Made by a program: the position numbers and the translations under genes
Shown: positions 10,199-24,110 of the stretch, in pieces
Layout of the letters: the number at the start of each line of letters is the position of its first letter
Position numbering within the stretch: position 1 is the stretch's first letter
Origin: Ancylostoma caninum
Lineage: Eukaryota; Nematoda; Chromadorea; Rhabditida; Ancylostomatidae
Assembly (NCBI GenBank): GCA_037903475.1
Contig: JBAJFG010000384.1
Coordinates: forward strand, 124,001-188,000
Reading direction: 5' to 3'
Length of the DNA stretch: 64,000 bases
The notes under the pieces: generated by a model
What the model saw: the letters and a program-made list of their open reading frames with translations, nothing else
Told to the model about the DNA's origin: nothing
Databases searched by the model: none

Positions 10199-13100
10199 AT
10201 GAGTTCTGCAGAGGTGGCTTTCATTTCATCGCAGTTTGGGATCATATCCTCGAATCACAGTGTGCTCATACTACCAATGCTGGAGGTGATGCGAGCAGTG
10301 ATTGCTCGGTAGGTTATGGTCATGTTTGGCTTATTCTGTTCTTTTAGCGCATTAAATTCGCTCTAAAGGTTATGGTTATGAGAAATAGCAACTATATAGC
10401 TAGTGACGCGATTCTCGCGCTAGAAAGCATTTTTAGCGATGTCTTTTCGAGAGATCACTCAGTCTTCCGGAACTTCCAGAGATGGTCTTCCCAAAAAATA
10501 CGCTAACAATCGACTTCACGCAATTTCCAGGTGCGTATTCATTTTCGAATAATTTTGTAGGGCACGCTTCTGTTGTGTCATTGCTGCACTTCTCGAAAGT
10601 GGTCGTAAGCAGAGCGATTCATTGGCTGCTGCTTGAGTCTCACTAGTGGTTAATTTCCCGCTAGGCACTCCCAGTGTTGCTGCTGTTAGCGTTACATACC
10701 CTTGTGTAAGGGAAAAGCAAATTGGTGGTATTTTTACAAGTACACTGCCTCATGGAGAAATCAGCTGTGGTTGGCACCATTTGTTTGCTCGTTGTTGCGT
10801 TCTCGGTTGAGCGTATATAACTGAGCTGGTTTATAGGTTGCTCCATTAACTTCAATGCTCTAGATGCCCTCAAGATGGTATCTGACAGTACGCTGCCTGA
10901 CGTCCAGGTGAATCTTCTTAGTGCAGATATCTTCAAATAACTGAGGTTTTAGTTACTATTCTGAGTTGGTCGTTAAGGTCGCTCCTTCATCTGTTTGGCA
11001 AGAATCCAGACAGGGAATCACAGGCAAAATGGCACATCCTTTCGATTGGACCTTTACATCTAGGTATGCTGGAAGCATCCATGGTTGTACGGTTGGTGAT
11101 AGTTTGCTATTTTCTACATTCTCGTATGGGAGGTCATTTATTTCATTTCTTTTTGAAGGTCGAGTCTAGTGATGAAACGATTGATCTGGAACGCTTGAAA
11201 CGTCAAGAGCCGATTGGGTTCTATGCACAGGTTACCCTATATGAGGACGAGTTAGCAGATCATGGAACAGCACAGGTGTGATTTTTTTTAAAAATTTCTC
11301 TTTGATTGACTTTCATAAATCGGGTGGCGGTCACGAGGAACGATAGCCATTACTGCTGCCAGTTGCGTAGCGCACCCAAAACAATGGTTACCACGCCCAG
11401 TTCACACTATGCGCATGCTTGATTGCCCTGTTTGAGGAGTCGAAGACGTTATTCGGTTTAAAGCTTTACTGAATGAATTTTCCAAAGACGAAAACAGAAT
11501 CATAGTAACACACTGTATTTAAGCTTCACACAGTGAAAATCGAGCTCTAACCGCTCCCATCCTACTGATTCTTATCTAATCATGTTATAACATCTCACTC
11601 AGTGGGAAGTGCTCGATATCTGTAGCTACAATGCTTGCAAATCTCTGTCACCTAACAGGGGGAGCTGCAATTGCATGGAGTATCGCCAGACAAGTTCATG
11701 GTGACCAACTATTGGCTGCTGTAATTCTTCACGGCGTATACCACCATAAATCTTGCCTGTGCTGGGTTTTGCTCATTGTTATTACAGATGTCTGTTCGAC
11801 TTCGCGTCATGCCAGACTTCTTCTTTGTGTTGATGCGTTTCTACCTCCGCATAGATAGGGTTCTGGTTCGGTCAGTTTGCTGTCTGCCTCGTAAATGTGA
11901 AGTATACTTTAGCCTTTCTCTGTCATTTAGTTCTCGAAAGAAAGGGACATTCAAGATCTCATTTTTCAGTGTTTGTGATACACGCTTGTTAGGTGACAAT
12001 GGTAAAGACTATATGATTAGAGAATGGAGTCTTCGCGAAGCCAAAGTAGCGGATCTGGAACACCTTGTAAGTGCAAGCTTGAACTATATGTTGTACCAGC
12101 TGCTGCTGATGTATAAGCCTGTGTTTGGCTAAGCAGCTTTTTTGTTGGTTATCATCAGTGTGTTTCGCTATTTTGTAATGACTGATTGGTGACTTGATCC
12201 TCCTGTTCAATCAATCAGGTGATGTGCTATATCTGGTATTTCCAGGAAGGTTGCATGATTTGCGGGTTTCGAAATTGAAATAAGTCCTATAAAAAACGTG
12301 AGAGGAAAGTATAAGAAATTGAGGGCAATTTTATGCTCACTAGTCACCAACGTGAGGTTTACGAGTTGTTGACGAAAGGCAGATGACCGGAGATCTCCGT
12401 GCTTGCCAATCACTCGTTCTCGCTACATGCGAATTTCTTATTTCTTCAAAAAGTCCTTTAAGAGGAATGTTTTGCCGGTACAGAGAGACCAAAAGTGATG
12501 AAAGGGAAATAGTAAACGATTACCAGATTCTTATCGCCCGCACGTGTCCGGCCTCAGTGGGACAGTCTGTGGAAAACCGCGTATCCCGGTCTTTCCCCAG
12601 GAAGGACAGCTCAGTTTTGTTCTGGTATGATCAGTAAGGTCCCAATATACCTGAGGACATCTTGAGATCCACGTTTTGCTGTTTTTCTACTACTTAAAAG
12701 GCCTGAACATGAGCTCGCGGTTGGTAAGTCCGTAGATATTAGTTGACGGCATTGAAGTAGAAGTATTTCAAGCGCTAGAAGAACCATATCGATGGATTTA
12801 CCGCTTGATGGACAAGGTACTCGAAAGCAGTTGATGTATTATCCCGTAAAAATCGATGTTTGATGGATGGACTCCACCATGCTCGTTTTTCATTTAACCA
12901 CTTGCGGACCACGTGATGCACATGGTGCATCACGACCTTTCGTCTATTTTATGAGGTGGACATAGTTCATCACATTATGATTTTGTGTTGAAAGTTGCAC
13001 TCTTTTCCACTGCCCCTTTTCCAGGACTACATTATTAAATAGAAAAAAAACGAATCAAATTGGCGTAACAGGAGCTGAAACAATAATTTGTCACCCATGC

Positions 13101-13508
13101 AAAAGTAGGCTCGATCCGCAATCTATTAACTTCGAAGCGAGTTATTATAGATAGTTTGCTTGCAGTCGAAAATAAAGTTACTATCTTCATTAGGTTGAAT
13201 TCATCTTTTCTGGAGTCCGAATGGTTGAATTTGAAAACACTGTACTCAGTCAAACACCTTGGCAGACCTGCAAAAAGAAAGAGAAACATTGTAAGCTTCA
13301 TTTCCGGCCACAGAGTCACGAGTTAACGAAGAAGTCGTTCGTTATCGAATGGATTTCGGTGTTTTGGCTTCTTCTTAAATAATGGTACAAGATCTACTCA
13401 ATTCATTTTTTTTAGCCACCAGAGGTACTGCTAGATGGGAATCAGGTCTGGGAATCTCTTCCCATTGTTGAAGTGAAGAATGAGAAAGTCAAGCCGATTT
13501 CTGCATGA
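10199..13508 (+). CDS. TIPRL / TIP41-like protein phosphatase regulator
   Basis: Eight exons join in phase to 255 aa: 10199-10285, 10437-10530, 10837-10907, 10966-11091, 11159-11275, 11788-11870, 11970-12066 and 13416-13508. Human TIPRL is 272 aa. Diagnostic blocks in order are ELPEMVFPKNTL (human SLPEMMFGDNVL), INFNALDALK, VWQESR, HPFDWTFTSRYAGS (human YDWTYTTDYKGT), IDLERLKRQEPIGFY, LYEDELADHG, LRVMPDFFFVLMRFYLRIDRVL, DTRL and YMIREWSLREAKV. TIPRL binds the catalytic subunits of PP2A, PP4 and PP6 in the cytosol and modulates their assembly. The first exon (29 codons) is less conserved but fits phase and length. The last intron is 1.35 kb. This is the best supported complete gene in the first third of the window. 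Confidence 0.93.
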
Positions 13509-13994
13509 ATCTCACTTTTTAAATTCTTTCATCTTCATTGTGCTACCTTAACTTTAACTTTGCATTTGTATATCTATTGTGTTTAATTAGCCTAGTTCGT
13601 CTGTTTTGATATTTTTGCCATTTCGGGAGTTGTATAGAGAATTCCGATATGATCGTACGGTTCTTGTTTAATATGCCGGTAAAGTTGAATTCGGTCGTAT
13701 TAGGTTCGAATTTTTCGGCTTCGGAAACGATTTGGGCTCATGCGCAAACTGTAGAATCCTAGAATGTGTGGGAGGGGCGCGAGAACTATCTGAGCGCACC
13801 TCATGATCGCCACCCGCAGTTTGGCAGTGAAGACTATTAGGTTATCGAAAATTCTCGCGGTTTTCGGAAGTGTGCCTTTTTTAACCTCACGCTGCCTTGC
13901 AGCGACTTGTCTTTGGTATATCAAAGGAGGTCAGGTATGTGCAAGTTTATTATTATCATTCGCTGTAAACTCCTGCACAACCCCTACCAGGAAG
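13509..13994. other. Spacer between TIPRL-like gene and mariner remnant
   Basis: No gene recognised. Frames in 13700-13980 on both strands are uninterrupted but featureless; part may belong to the terminal region of the mariner remnant, whose inverted ends I could not place. Confidence 0.4.
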
Positions 13995-15010
13995 ATGGAT
14001 TTTTCAAAACAGTGCATTTGCGATCTTTTAGTATACGACTTCAAATCCGGTGATTAAATAGCCGCATCCAGTTGTCGCGTTAACGCTGTATTTGAGGAAG
14101 GTACAATGCCCGGATGTCCTGCATAAGATTGGTCCAGACGCCTTCGCGTTGGCGATTTCAACCTCAAATGTTTCGGTCGAGACGCGTGTCGTCGACAATG
14201 GTCGGTTGCAGCAGCTGGTGGATTCAGATCCACGGCAAACAATGTGTGAAAGGGCACAATTCTTGGGTGTGCAATTTCTCACCATCGTCGATCACCTGCA
14301 TCCGTTGGGCAAGGCATAAAAGTTATCACAGTGAGTGACCACGATGTGACCGAACGCGACCTCCAGCGATGTGGGGAGGTGGCTACTGAATTGCCATTGC
14401 ACAGGAGCAGTGAAAACTATCTGAAGTCCATCTTCACAACAGATGGGGATTGGGCTCTCTATGTCAACACCAAGCGCTGCCCACCTTGGGATGACAAGGA
14501 TGAGCAGCATGAGGATGAGCAGCTGCAGCCAGAGGCAGGTCTTCAACCTCTGAAGGTTGTGGTCACTGTTTGGTGTAACTGCTAAGGCATCATCCACTGC
14601 GAGGTGCTGCCAATCTACACTACCCTCATGGCAGACCAGTGCTGTCAGCGGCTGGGTAGAATGGCTGCAAAAATCGCAGGAAAGGATCCGAATTACGGCA
14701 CGATCGATTCCTGCACGACAATACTCGTCCGTCCACTATAAGAGTGAATCGCCAGAAGCTACTCGACTTTGGACGGAATGTGCTGACATCACCAACGCAC
14801 AGGCCAGACCTTGCGCCAAAAGATTACCAATTCATCTGACTCTTTATAACGTCTTGCAAGGGGAAGCGTTCGATGATGAACATGACTTGGCTCACTGGTT
14901 GAGCAACTTTTTCGAGTCAATGCCAGTACAGTTCTATGCCGAAGGCATCGGAACGCTTCCCGAAAATTGGCGAAGAGTGATAGTACGTGATGGTGATGTG
15001 GTGGCTTTGA
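13995..15010 (+). pseudogene. Mariner-family transposase remnant, near full length
   Basis: About 1 kb of mariner transposase with stops and frame changes. It starts MDFSKQCICDLLVYDFKSGD then a stop; NAVFEEGT follows, then VDSDPRQT, TERDLQR, KSIFTTDGDWALYVN (first catalytic D region), CEVLPIYTTLMADQCCQRL, and finally AFDDEHDLAHWLSNFFESMP, FYAEGIGTLPENWRRVI and the DGD end. Colinearity over about 337 codons shows the gene was once complete; it is now inactive. Terminal repeats were not found. Confidence 0.85.
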
Positions 15011-18000
15011 GGCGGTTGGGTGGCGCCTATATTTTGGGAGGTTGGGTGGCTCCCTGTTTGTTTGTACACGGTTAGGTACGGATCTTTATTCGTCTGACCT
15101 GCACCTAACGGTGCTGTGGTAGAATGCTAACATAAAAGGGGCGTGGCAAGGCATAGTACATGAAGTACGTGGGATAGGCACATAGGCATATCAGTTGGGT
15201 CATGAATAATGGCCCTCATCTGGGCAATACAGAATTGTATAAGATACTACAGGTTACATCTAAAGACGGTGCCGTCTATACCGGCACAGGTGATTTGTTC
15301 ATTTCTTATTGTGGTTTCCTGTTTTTAAAAATTCAATAGAATATGTTTCAAAAACTGTGAGAACTTTCCTTCCGTCAACCTAATACCAACCTAATACATC
15401 TGGCATCTGATACCAAGAACCCGGGGAATTTCGCATCGATACTTGTAGGAAAATCCATGGTTTCCAAAGATTTGACCAAGTTTCATGTGCTGCACAGTCG
15501 AGTGAGAAATGCCGGTGACTTCGGAGGGTTCAAGGTTTTTTTTATTCATAACCTTGCATGATTTCCATCGGTTTTGCATGTGATATGCATCGCTTGTGAG
15601 CGGTGAATGCAGCATTCGGTTCCATGAAATAATGAAACAGATGCGACTTAAAAAAGTACTTACGCTTCGGGAGACGCGATGAGGCCTTCTTCTAAAAGAT
15701 CAAAGCCCGTCAGCAATCACCGAAATGTGCAAGAAATGAAGTCTCCGCATAGATCTGAGGAGCTTTATTCTGGGAGCAACCCACTTCCAAGATTTTCCTT
15801 CCAAAGTGACCAGTCTTTACCCTCCCTTTTTTCATGGACCTCTCGCTTCTGATGGAATTGTGAACAGGTCCTAGCTTACTACCGTCTAATTACTCATCGG
15901 TCCGGACGTGATCACAGTGCGAAGATACTTGTAAACGATGAGAGAATACTTTGAAGCGGATATGGTGCACTCACACACAACAAAACACATATAGACGTCA
16001 TCAACGGTTTCTAATTGCGATGGAGTGTGAGTAGTACATGATCGAGGGCGGACTTGCTTTCCGGCAACAACAGGTGGTCGAATCCTGAGCAGTTGGTGCA
16101 TTGGAAAGTTGTGACGTAAATTTAGAATTCAAAATATGTCTGAGTGTAATGCGACAGCAGTAAGTTAATTGCAATGTCTCCAAAACATGCGGTAATGTCT
16201 GAATCACGATCAGCTGTAGTATTTGGAGGTTTTGAAAGAGCTGCGAATGTTAAAACAATCGACGAACCTCACAAGGGAAGTGAGCGGAAATTAACTGCTA
16301 ATCCAAGACGAGGCCCACAGAGAGCGTCGACAGGAGGTGCGTTTTTTTTTTGCGAACTCCGTAATTAAGCCGTGCGACCGCACGCCGCTCGCGCTTGAAT
16401 CTTCGCCGTGATCGCAAGCCATGAGATTTCCTCGAGTGTTGGTGGATCTTCTTGATAGTTGACATTAATTAAGATGAAAAAACTATCGAGAAAACCCCGA
16501 GTTGTCATTACGGCAGTGATCTCAGCACAAACAGCTCGGCCGTGCCGCGTGTTTCCCGCGTCCGTGGAGAACGCACCACCATCGATGCCCCCTGTATATG
16601 GACCCTTTCAAACATGAAGCTAAAGCCATAAGAAATGTGACAGCAGTAAGTTAATTGAAATCCGCCAAATGATCCTCAGAAGCTCAGGAACCCACATAGA
16701 TGATTCCCAACCATGCTGACGAGGGAAGGATGCTTCGGAATTGGGGCAATGTGTACACTGTTTGTGCAGCTCGCGACGTTGATCCAAAATCTGTTTTCAT
16801 CTTGCGTGAGTCTTGTCTCGTCTCTTTTGGGAGTTACGCCCGTTTCTTTTTCTCTTGAAAGAACACATGAGAGCGCGGCACGAGTAGGAGAGCACTAATG
16901 AGCAGAACCAGATATTCGCAGCGCATGGGTAAGTCTGTTGCTCTCTGGGAACGCTCTCGCAGGATTAACTCCCGCCATATGTTCCCGTTTTGTATTCTTG
17001 GAATTCTTAGTTTTTCTTTTATTTCGCATCCATCTTGCAATTTCCAAGAACAGCCTGTAACATCACGTTGGATAGGTTCTCTAACCATATAAGTCTCGTC
17101 TTGGATCACCAGCTTAAACTCGGGCACTTCTCTTATCAGGTAGAGTTGTAAATAGTATCGTCACGAGCACAACTGACTTCGAAACAGAAGAGGTGATTCA
17201 AAATGGCAGAAATGCCGAAGGTCGCTCTCTGTACTTCGACTAAGCTTGGTAGATGTCGACTGATCATCCGTGAGAGCACACTTTCTACTTGAATGAAATC
17301 AAGTCTGCCACGAAATGTTCAGGATAGGTTGAGATCCCGCTTATGAAAGACATTCTCCAAGCATTCACCAAGAATATCATTTACAGATGTCGACATTGCT
17401 GAAAAAATCCGTCTTCACCACGAAATGTGACTTCCCTAACTCGTTTCTAGTCAACATGATTGCTTGAAAGTCTCGTAATTTTCTCTCATATCTTACTAGA
17501 AATACGGGTAAAAAAAACAGAAAAATGCAATGTTTTTGCTCGCTGCCATCTACGATGGTGCAGAAGTGTGCTGGCACGTGCAAGCGAAGGGCTTTGCGCC
17601 ATCCAGTACCTTGTAACAGCCGCTAAGATTTCCTTAAATTTTATCTGGTTGTTCTGTTTTTGTTACACACGAAGCCCGCGGAGACATGAGACTCAACGCA
17701 CACTAAGAAAGTGTTCGTCAAAGTGCGAGCACAGCTGCGAGTGCGTTTCCAAAGTATAGGTGACATCGGTGCTAGAGTCAGTGGCTGTGTCATATGACTA
17801 TGTCGGCAGTGCCATTACAACAGCGGGATCATCAATGTATTTTTCCCTTTTTTGTTTGTCGGAGACTGAGTAATTGCAACGACAGCGATGATAAATTGTG
17901 ATGGATGTAGTCCTTCCTAGCTCCTGATGCTTCTCTCGGGGAATCTCCATACTTATCCGTGCAGTTAGAATGGCTACTCATGAACAATCAGGATGCAGTA

Positions 18001-19395
18001 AAATTGGGACGCTAGAACTAGATAGTAAGGTCAGGCGTTATGGAGTGGGGTCGGAGGAGTTAGATGGACATTTGTGTCAAAAAAAAATTCAAAGTCACTA
18101 GTAAGTAGTGAGGAAATTCGGGGAGGATCGTAACGTTCTGGTGGTCGGATGATCGGGAGTATAACTGTCATTAGATAAGTTCGTTCCAGAGCTTCCCGAA
18201 GGTTCTATAAATCCAACATTTTTACTTGCAGATCTCGCGTACCGCGTGGGAAGGTTTACGCATTCTCACGGACGGTCACGAACCCGGCGATTGAGTATGA
18301 ATGGGGAACACCGGAATGAATCGCTCACTTGAACTAGGCTCCGTAGTTTGCAGTTATGCTCCGCCCATCCTACTTTACCTAGGCCATTGCGGGCAGTCCG
18401 AGCCAAATTCAAGCGATGATTTCAGATGTGACGTACTCTACGTACAAGACGTAAACGTATTGTGGCGCATCGATCGCTTATTTATATCGGTGAAAGGCGA
18501 GATGGAACAGGTGTCTCTTAGTTAAGTTTTTTTTGCACGCTACAGTGTCCATTTCCAATGACCGCAACTCGGAAGAAAAATCAGACTAATCAGGAAATTG
18601 TCTGAAAATGCCTTGTAGAGGGAGATGAATACTTTCAAATGAATATACATTCCTGGTGAAAGAAGAAAAACTGAAGGGAAAACAGCTCATCTAAAAAACG
18701 CACAAACTTACTTGACAACTTGACATGTGGTTTTCTGCGTGTTCACTTCAATCTTGCTCTTATCTCTGGTCCTTGGCTGATCATTTGTTGTTATAGTTCA
18801 GTGGGACGTACTCATGCTTGAGCAGGTAAAAAATTGCAGCCAAGGAGAACACTCAGTATTTTCTTCAGCTATCGTCAACCTATTAATGTGTCGTATAGCC
18901 TGCGGATGAAGTAATGTACACTGAAATGTGTAGGAAGCTCTCCACAAGTCGCTAGTTCTTTCTTACCATCTTCACATGAAAGATAACGTCTTGCTTCCTC
19001 ACAATGCATAAATACAAATATAAATGTAATATATTTTGTTACGTGATGTTGCAGCCACATTCAACTCTACATACGCAGCATATCTAGGACCGAATAGGGA
19101 TCGAATGTACTATTAGTGTGATTCTTAATTTTTGACCTAAAAAAATTCGATTATCCACGAAAGAGAATGTTCCAAATGTCTCCTTATCCTTATCCAGGCG
19201 TTGTGCTCTATTTTTTTGCTTTTTTTTCGCTCTTTAATTTGAACACTCGAAGTATCCACTTATTCGACATCAAATTTTTGGATTTGATAATATCTAGTGC
19301 TTTATGTGGTCCTAAGTATAATATAATGTAAACAAGCAGCTGAACCACTCATCAAGTAAATCTGTTGAACTCTCGAGACATATGACGAGATGTAC
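15011..19395. other. 4.4 kb without a confident gene
   Basis: Possible exon-like pieces are 16174-16339 (+, ends at a gtgcgt donor) and 18234-18297 (+, after tttttacttgcag, reading ISRTAWEGLRILTDGHEPGD-stop). The motif gacagcagtaagttaattg occurs at 16153 and 16641, suggesting ends of a short repeat around a GC-rich centre. None of these is strong enough to call a gene. Confidence 0.4.
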
Positions 19396-19634
19396 CAGAA
19401 ATCGCTGAGCGATGAGCTCGAGGCTAAAGGGCTGATTAGCGGGGGGAGGGGGGGGGGCATCAGTTCGCATACGTCTCCACGCGCGATCCGTGAGTGTTTG
19501 ATAGGTCGCTGAGCTCGTCAGTTGTTCGATAATGCGAGGGAGGAGTTCCACATGGGACTGATCGGCCGATGCTGAAACTTGACGCCGTTTCTCAACCACA
19601 TACTGCTGCTTCTGCCATTTCTTCAGCCTTATGG
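19396..19634 (-). CDS. Isolated coding-like exon, unknown protein
   Basis: Read on the minus strand, an acceptor (gaaaaacag) at 19635 leads into 239 nt with one long frame (LKKWQKQQYVVEKRRQ, then SHVELLPRIIEQLTSS, WRRMRTDAPPPPPANQP, LELIAQRFL) and ends at a gtacat donor. Composition, the proline run and flanking splice signals look like real protein, but I recognise no family and found no partner exons. It may belong to a gene whose other exons are scattered in repeat-rich sequence. Confidence 0.35.
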
Positions 19635-19958
19635 CTGTTTTTCATGTGCAGAAACAGATGTTCCTAGTGTGTACACTCGTTCTAGTTGTGGTATTGTGGC
19701 TATTTTTGAATGTGCTTCACAGCTTGGCACGGTATGGGGCCATGCGTGATCTCAGTAATACGGCAGGCTTGTTGGTACGATAGCGTATTCCTTTTCAGAT
19801 GGCAATTTAAGCTATGATGCATATTATTCCAGTTTTTTCAGATACTCAGGATCCAGTAGAGTGCGAAGTTCTAGTATTAATTGCTACTCATGACTCTTAC
19901 TGCAGGTGGAATCCGGTTGTTTGATTACACGGTTATTTATTTATTTATTCAGCCACCA

Positions 19959-20096
19959 ATTCATTCATTCATTCATTCATTCACTCATTCATTCATTCAT
20001 TCATTCACTCATTCATTCATTCATTCATTCATTCATTCATTCATTCATTCATTCATTCATTCATCCATTCATTCAGTCAGTCACTCATTCATTCGT
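19959..20096. repeat. (ATTC)n microsatellite
   Basis: About 34 units of the tetranucleotide attc with occasional attcactc, attcatcc and attcagtc variants. The repeats create open frames in several registers (FIHS, THSF), which are not genes. Confidence 0.97.
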
Positions 20097-20814
20097 TCTG
20101 TCATTCGCTCGCTGATTTGGTAATCGCGGACGTACGTACTCTACCCAGTGTCACACCTCGAGCGAGGAAGAGTGAAAGTTACGATGCAGTTTTTTATATA
20201 TTAGGTCTGCGTTTCAATCCAGCAGTATCATGAAATGAAGAAAAATGCGCATAGAGAAAGTTCAACGACGTCATTTTTTCTGGACACTTGCACCCACATC
20301 GCCATGAAGCTACGCAATTACTCAGTTTTAGTCTCAGCTGTTCGCTCCATGCTCATCATCACTCTTAGTTTCTTTGTTTTTGTGCCGACCCTGCAAGCCT
20401 CAATAACCCAAAGAACAGCATGACAAGTGGAGGTGTTTTATGACCGAATAATTGGGTGAGCTCGCCCGCACCAACATACATCACGTACGTAGTTCATGGT
20501 CTAGTTGTTTTTTTTTTCTGCAGACTCTTGCATTGTACCAATTGAGATACTGCGGTAGTTCTGATATGATTTGCTACTTGAGTACTGTACATATCAACGT
20601 TTTTTTTTGCTGGGGGATTTATTGGGAAGCAGATATTGAATTATGATAGATATGAACTATTGACTATCGAGATTATGGGCTCCCAAGAGAGCATTTCTTA
20701 TAAATAAAGATTATTTGTTTTTTTAGATGGGAGACCTAGACGGCGGAGGTCTCGCGCATAAAATTGTTTGAGAAATGAAGTTTAAATTTTGTTTAAGAAA
20801 TGAATTTTAAATTT

Positions 20815-21450
20815 CAATGGTTTGTAGTAAATAAAAAAAAAACAAAATTAATGGATTCATACCTCGGATTCTCAGAGCACATTCAACACGTAATCTCTAA
20901 AGCCTACGCTACAATTCTTCGTAACATTCATATAAATAATGCCATGATATTGATGCGATTGTACAAAGCCTACATGCTACCTCAACTGGGGTGTGCTTCT
21001 CAGATATGGAGTCCGTTTTTGAAGAAAGAAATCAGAAAACTCGAGAAAGTTCAACAAATCTTCACGCGTATTCTCTTTCTTAGATGTAAATCTAATGTCA
21101 GAAAGCATAATGTACCTGATTATGACAAACGTCTTAAAGAGCTAGGCATGAGAAGTGTGAAATATAGGAGAGCCAATGCTGATCTTGTTCTCAATTTTCA
21201 AGTACTACATGAGGAAGTCAGAGTAAAAGCTACTAAGTATTGGATATTCAGACCATGTGGTTCACGACTAGGTGGATTTACCTTACATTATGCCCGAATA
21301 AAAAAGAAAATGTTTTTCTGCAGGCATGCAACATACTATGTTATCGTACAGCAAGATGGTTTCAGTATTTACCTCCTCATGTTCAGCAGGCTCAAAATAG
21401 TTCCATTTCAGGAGAAAACTGAAGGAAATTGACCTATCAAAACTTATACT
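20815..21450 (+). pseudogene. Non-LTR retrotransposon fragment (CR1/jockey-like), 3' end of ORF2
   Basis: The frame reads LGFSEHIQHVISKAYATILR, then LYKAYMLPQLGCASQIWSPF and KKEIRKLEKVQQIFTRILF, the thumb region that follows reverse transcriptase in CR1/jockey-type LINEs. It continues to PCGSRLGGFTLHYARIKKK and then drifts out of frame. The catalytic RT motifs are absent, so this is a 5'-truncated dead copy. It is from a different subfamily than the element at 30.4-32.05 kb. Confidence 0.85.
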
Positions 21451-23948
21451 TACACGAAAATTGTATTGGTCAGATTCTTTTCGCTCAGTACTGAAGCAAC
21501 TATCAACGCCATCCTCTCTCATCCCTATCACCCCTATAACGTCATCTCAGTCTCGTATTGTTGCAGTGGATACATCGATCACAACCAAACTCCTCTAGAC
21601 TCATTTCGACTCATGTGAAAACTGCATCCAACTATATGAACTAATGTTACAAACTGCCCACCTGCAATGCACTCTTAGAAAAAAATCCTCATTGTTACAT
21701 GCCCAAACACCTTGGAAATGGTGTGCGTGGGAGTCTGAAAGAGGTCATAGATCCACCCGGATAAGCATGGAATTCACCATTCGTCCAGGTGCTCTCCTGC
21801 TCTTTTCATCACTAAAGAGTGATTTACGGCATAAGGCCAATCACACCAAAGTTATTCTGGTCATAATGAGGTAAATCTAGCCAGCAGACTAAATCTAACA
21901 AAATAAATATCTGCTTGTTTAAATAATCTCTAATTAAGATGAGGTTTTATTGCTGGTAATAATGTTCTATCCAAGGATGCAACACCTAAACATATAATTA
22001 GACACATTTAGTGGTTTTTGATTGATTTGATATTCGCTTCTAGTGTAACGATTGTGTTGTTGTTCGATGAGATACTTTTTATGTAATCCAGTTCATTTAT
22101 GTAATTGTGGATCTCTTATAGCATGTCTTGGTGGAGCACATTTGGTGCATTCAATAAACATAAAAGTAAAAGTTTTACTCCGGTTAGCAGATGGTGTTAC
22201 TGTATACACATGGGACCGAATAAAAACCGAATAATTTTGTTACTTTAACCAATGATGGTTAATGAATGATTAATGATAAGGAAACCATTTAAACATCCAG
22301 GAATTCGGGAATGGGAAAGCATGAGAGCTTTCCTTCTCTTTCTTACAGCACTGTATTGATCTCCAATGTTGGCACATCCAAATTTTCCATTTATACGAAA
22401 TCTCATATTTTTGCTTCTGAGTGTCGAATATTTTGAACAAATGGAAAATTTGAATGTTCCAACATTAGTAATCAATGCATGTACAAGGTACGGTAATCTT
22501 GTGGACTAGAATACATATAATGTTGTTTGAGTATAAATATGTTGTAGACAACGAACTAGCTGAGTTTTGTCTATTGAACGTCAATGATCCATCAGTGGGT
22601 TTAGGGAGGGTGGTATAGACCCACTGTGTTAAGAGATTACGGTAATACTGCTTGCTCAGCAGAATGAACTTTTCATCCTGTGTAGTAGATGCGTTGGATG
22701 GTTTACTAGTGAGGGCAATAAAATATTATACTTGTTCTTACTAGAGATGGACATTTTTTATGTTATGAAGTAGGTTTTGAGAAATTTATTGAGCCTTCCT
22801 CAAGAGGTGGGGGAAGGACGCACCTTTGACAGCCACCCGCATTCCTTCCTCCATTCTCCGTCCACTGTGACTGCTGCGTATGGAGGGTACCATTAATTCC
22901 CTCTGCACTTGTCTCTGTACTCTGATGGAGCTAGAATACAGTCGTGTGGTAACTACAATAACAACGTTGCTGAGCGACAGTTGTTCTATATCACTGACTA
23001 CCCATTACTGCTTAGTACGTAGCAGTTTCAATTTCGGAATTTGAAAATATGTAGTATGGCTTCAGATGACGCTATCGATATTTTCACTTGTATTTTCGAA
23101 AAATTGCAGCTAATAGACAGTTTACTACTTAATGACATAAGACATAACAAATTAATATTGAAGTTTCTTGAAAGTTTCTCTTGAAAGTGCGAACGTTTGA
23201 GAAACAAAATTCGAGTCTGACTCCATGATTTCTTGAGTGTTACAATACTATGCCTTAAAAAAATCCATAAGGACGTTTTTTGTTCATGACCAGAACCAGA
23301 GCCATTTTTAGCTTTTGTTTAAAACTTCTCTGCTAATATGCATAAGTTTACATAGCAGACATGTTTCGTAACGGCTAGTTGGATGCTCTCAAACAAAAGA
23401 CGAGGGAGACATACTCAAGAAATGTCAAACGATCAGCCACATTATATCCACAAGATCTCGCACTGGATAGGTCCATCAGGATGAATTGGACTTTGATTTT
23501 TTAAAGGTCAAAGGGATCGATTAACTCGAGGTCGTTGTTTGGTTCCAGCACCATGGGTGATCAAACAGATTTCTCACAGTTGTTTCGCTACACAAGAGGT
23601 CGATGCTGAACACATGACACTTTAATCTCCGCTCTATCATCTTATATTTATCAGCATCGCGTATATAATGATCGAAGCCGTCCGATTACCGCCTTTTACA
23701 TCTATGGAACGTCTCAAGTATTAGGTGTTAACATAAGTCCTTGCTCTTTTTTTTGGATACCCTTTTCTCCACCTATCTGTCATTTTTTCAGGCAATGTCA
23801 TATACAATTCAAAAGCGCTATTTTTCCTCTACAAGCTTGTTGTGAAAAAGTTTGAGAAGGAAAAAGGACAGTTTGCTTGAGTTTTGAGCCTGCGAAGTGG
23901 TTCAATAAGTCGACGAAAAACAGCGCAACCGACACCTACCAGCACAAG
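21451..23948. other. 2.5 kb with no recognisable gene
   Basis: AT-rich sequence. Frames at 21644-21874 (+) and 22245-22475 (-) are short and featureless; 21.45-21.9 kb may still be the 3' tail of the retrotransposon fragment. Confidence 0.45.
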
Positions 23949-24110
23949 TCCGTCTAAGGGTTGGAAGAAAACGGACATTCCGTTTTTATTATTTTTCTTT
24001 TCTACTCTTTTTTTTGGCCTTGTGCTTACTTGTTATTCGAAAGAAAAATGCTTTTACAACTTTGTAAACGTTTGATGTAGTATTCATTGTTATGCTTAGG
24101 TTGAGATATC
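23949..24110 (+). repeat. 162-bp direct repeat, copy 1
   Basis: tccgtctaagggttggaaga through ggttgagatatc; about 95% identical to 24883-25043 in the same orientation. Confidence 0.9.

Noticed and set aside
19881..20123. Open frames reading FIHS repeats
   Set aside because: Product of the ATTC microsatellite.
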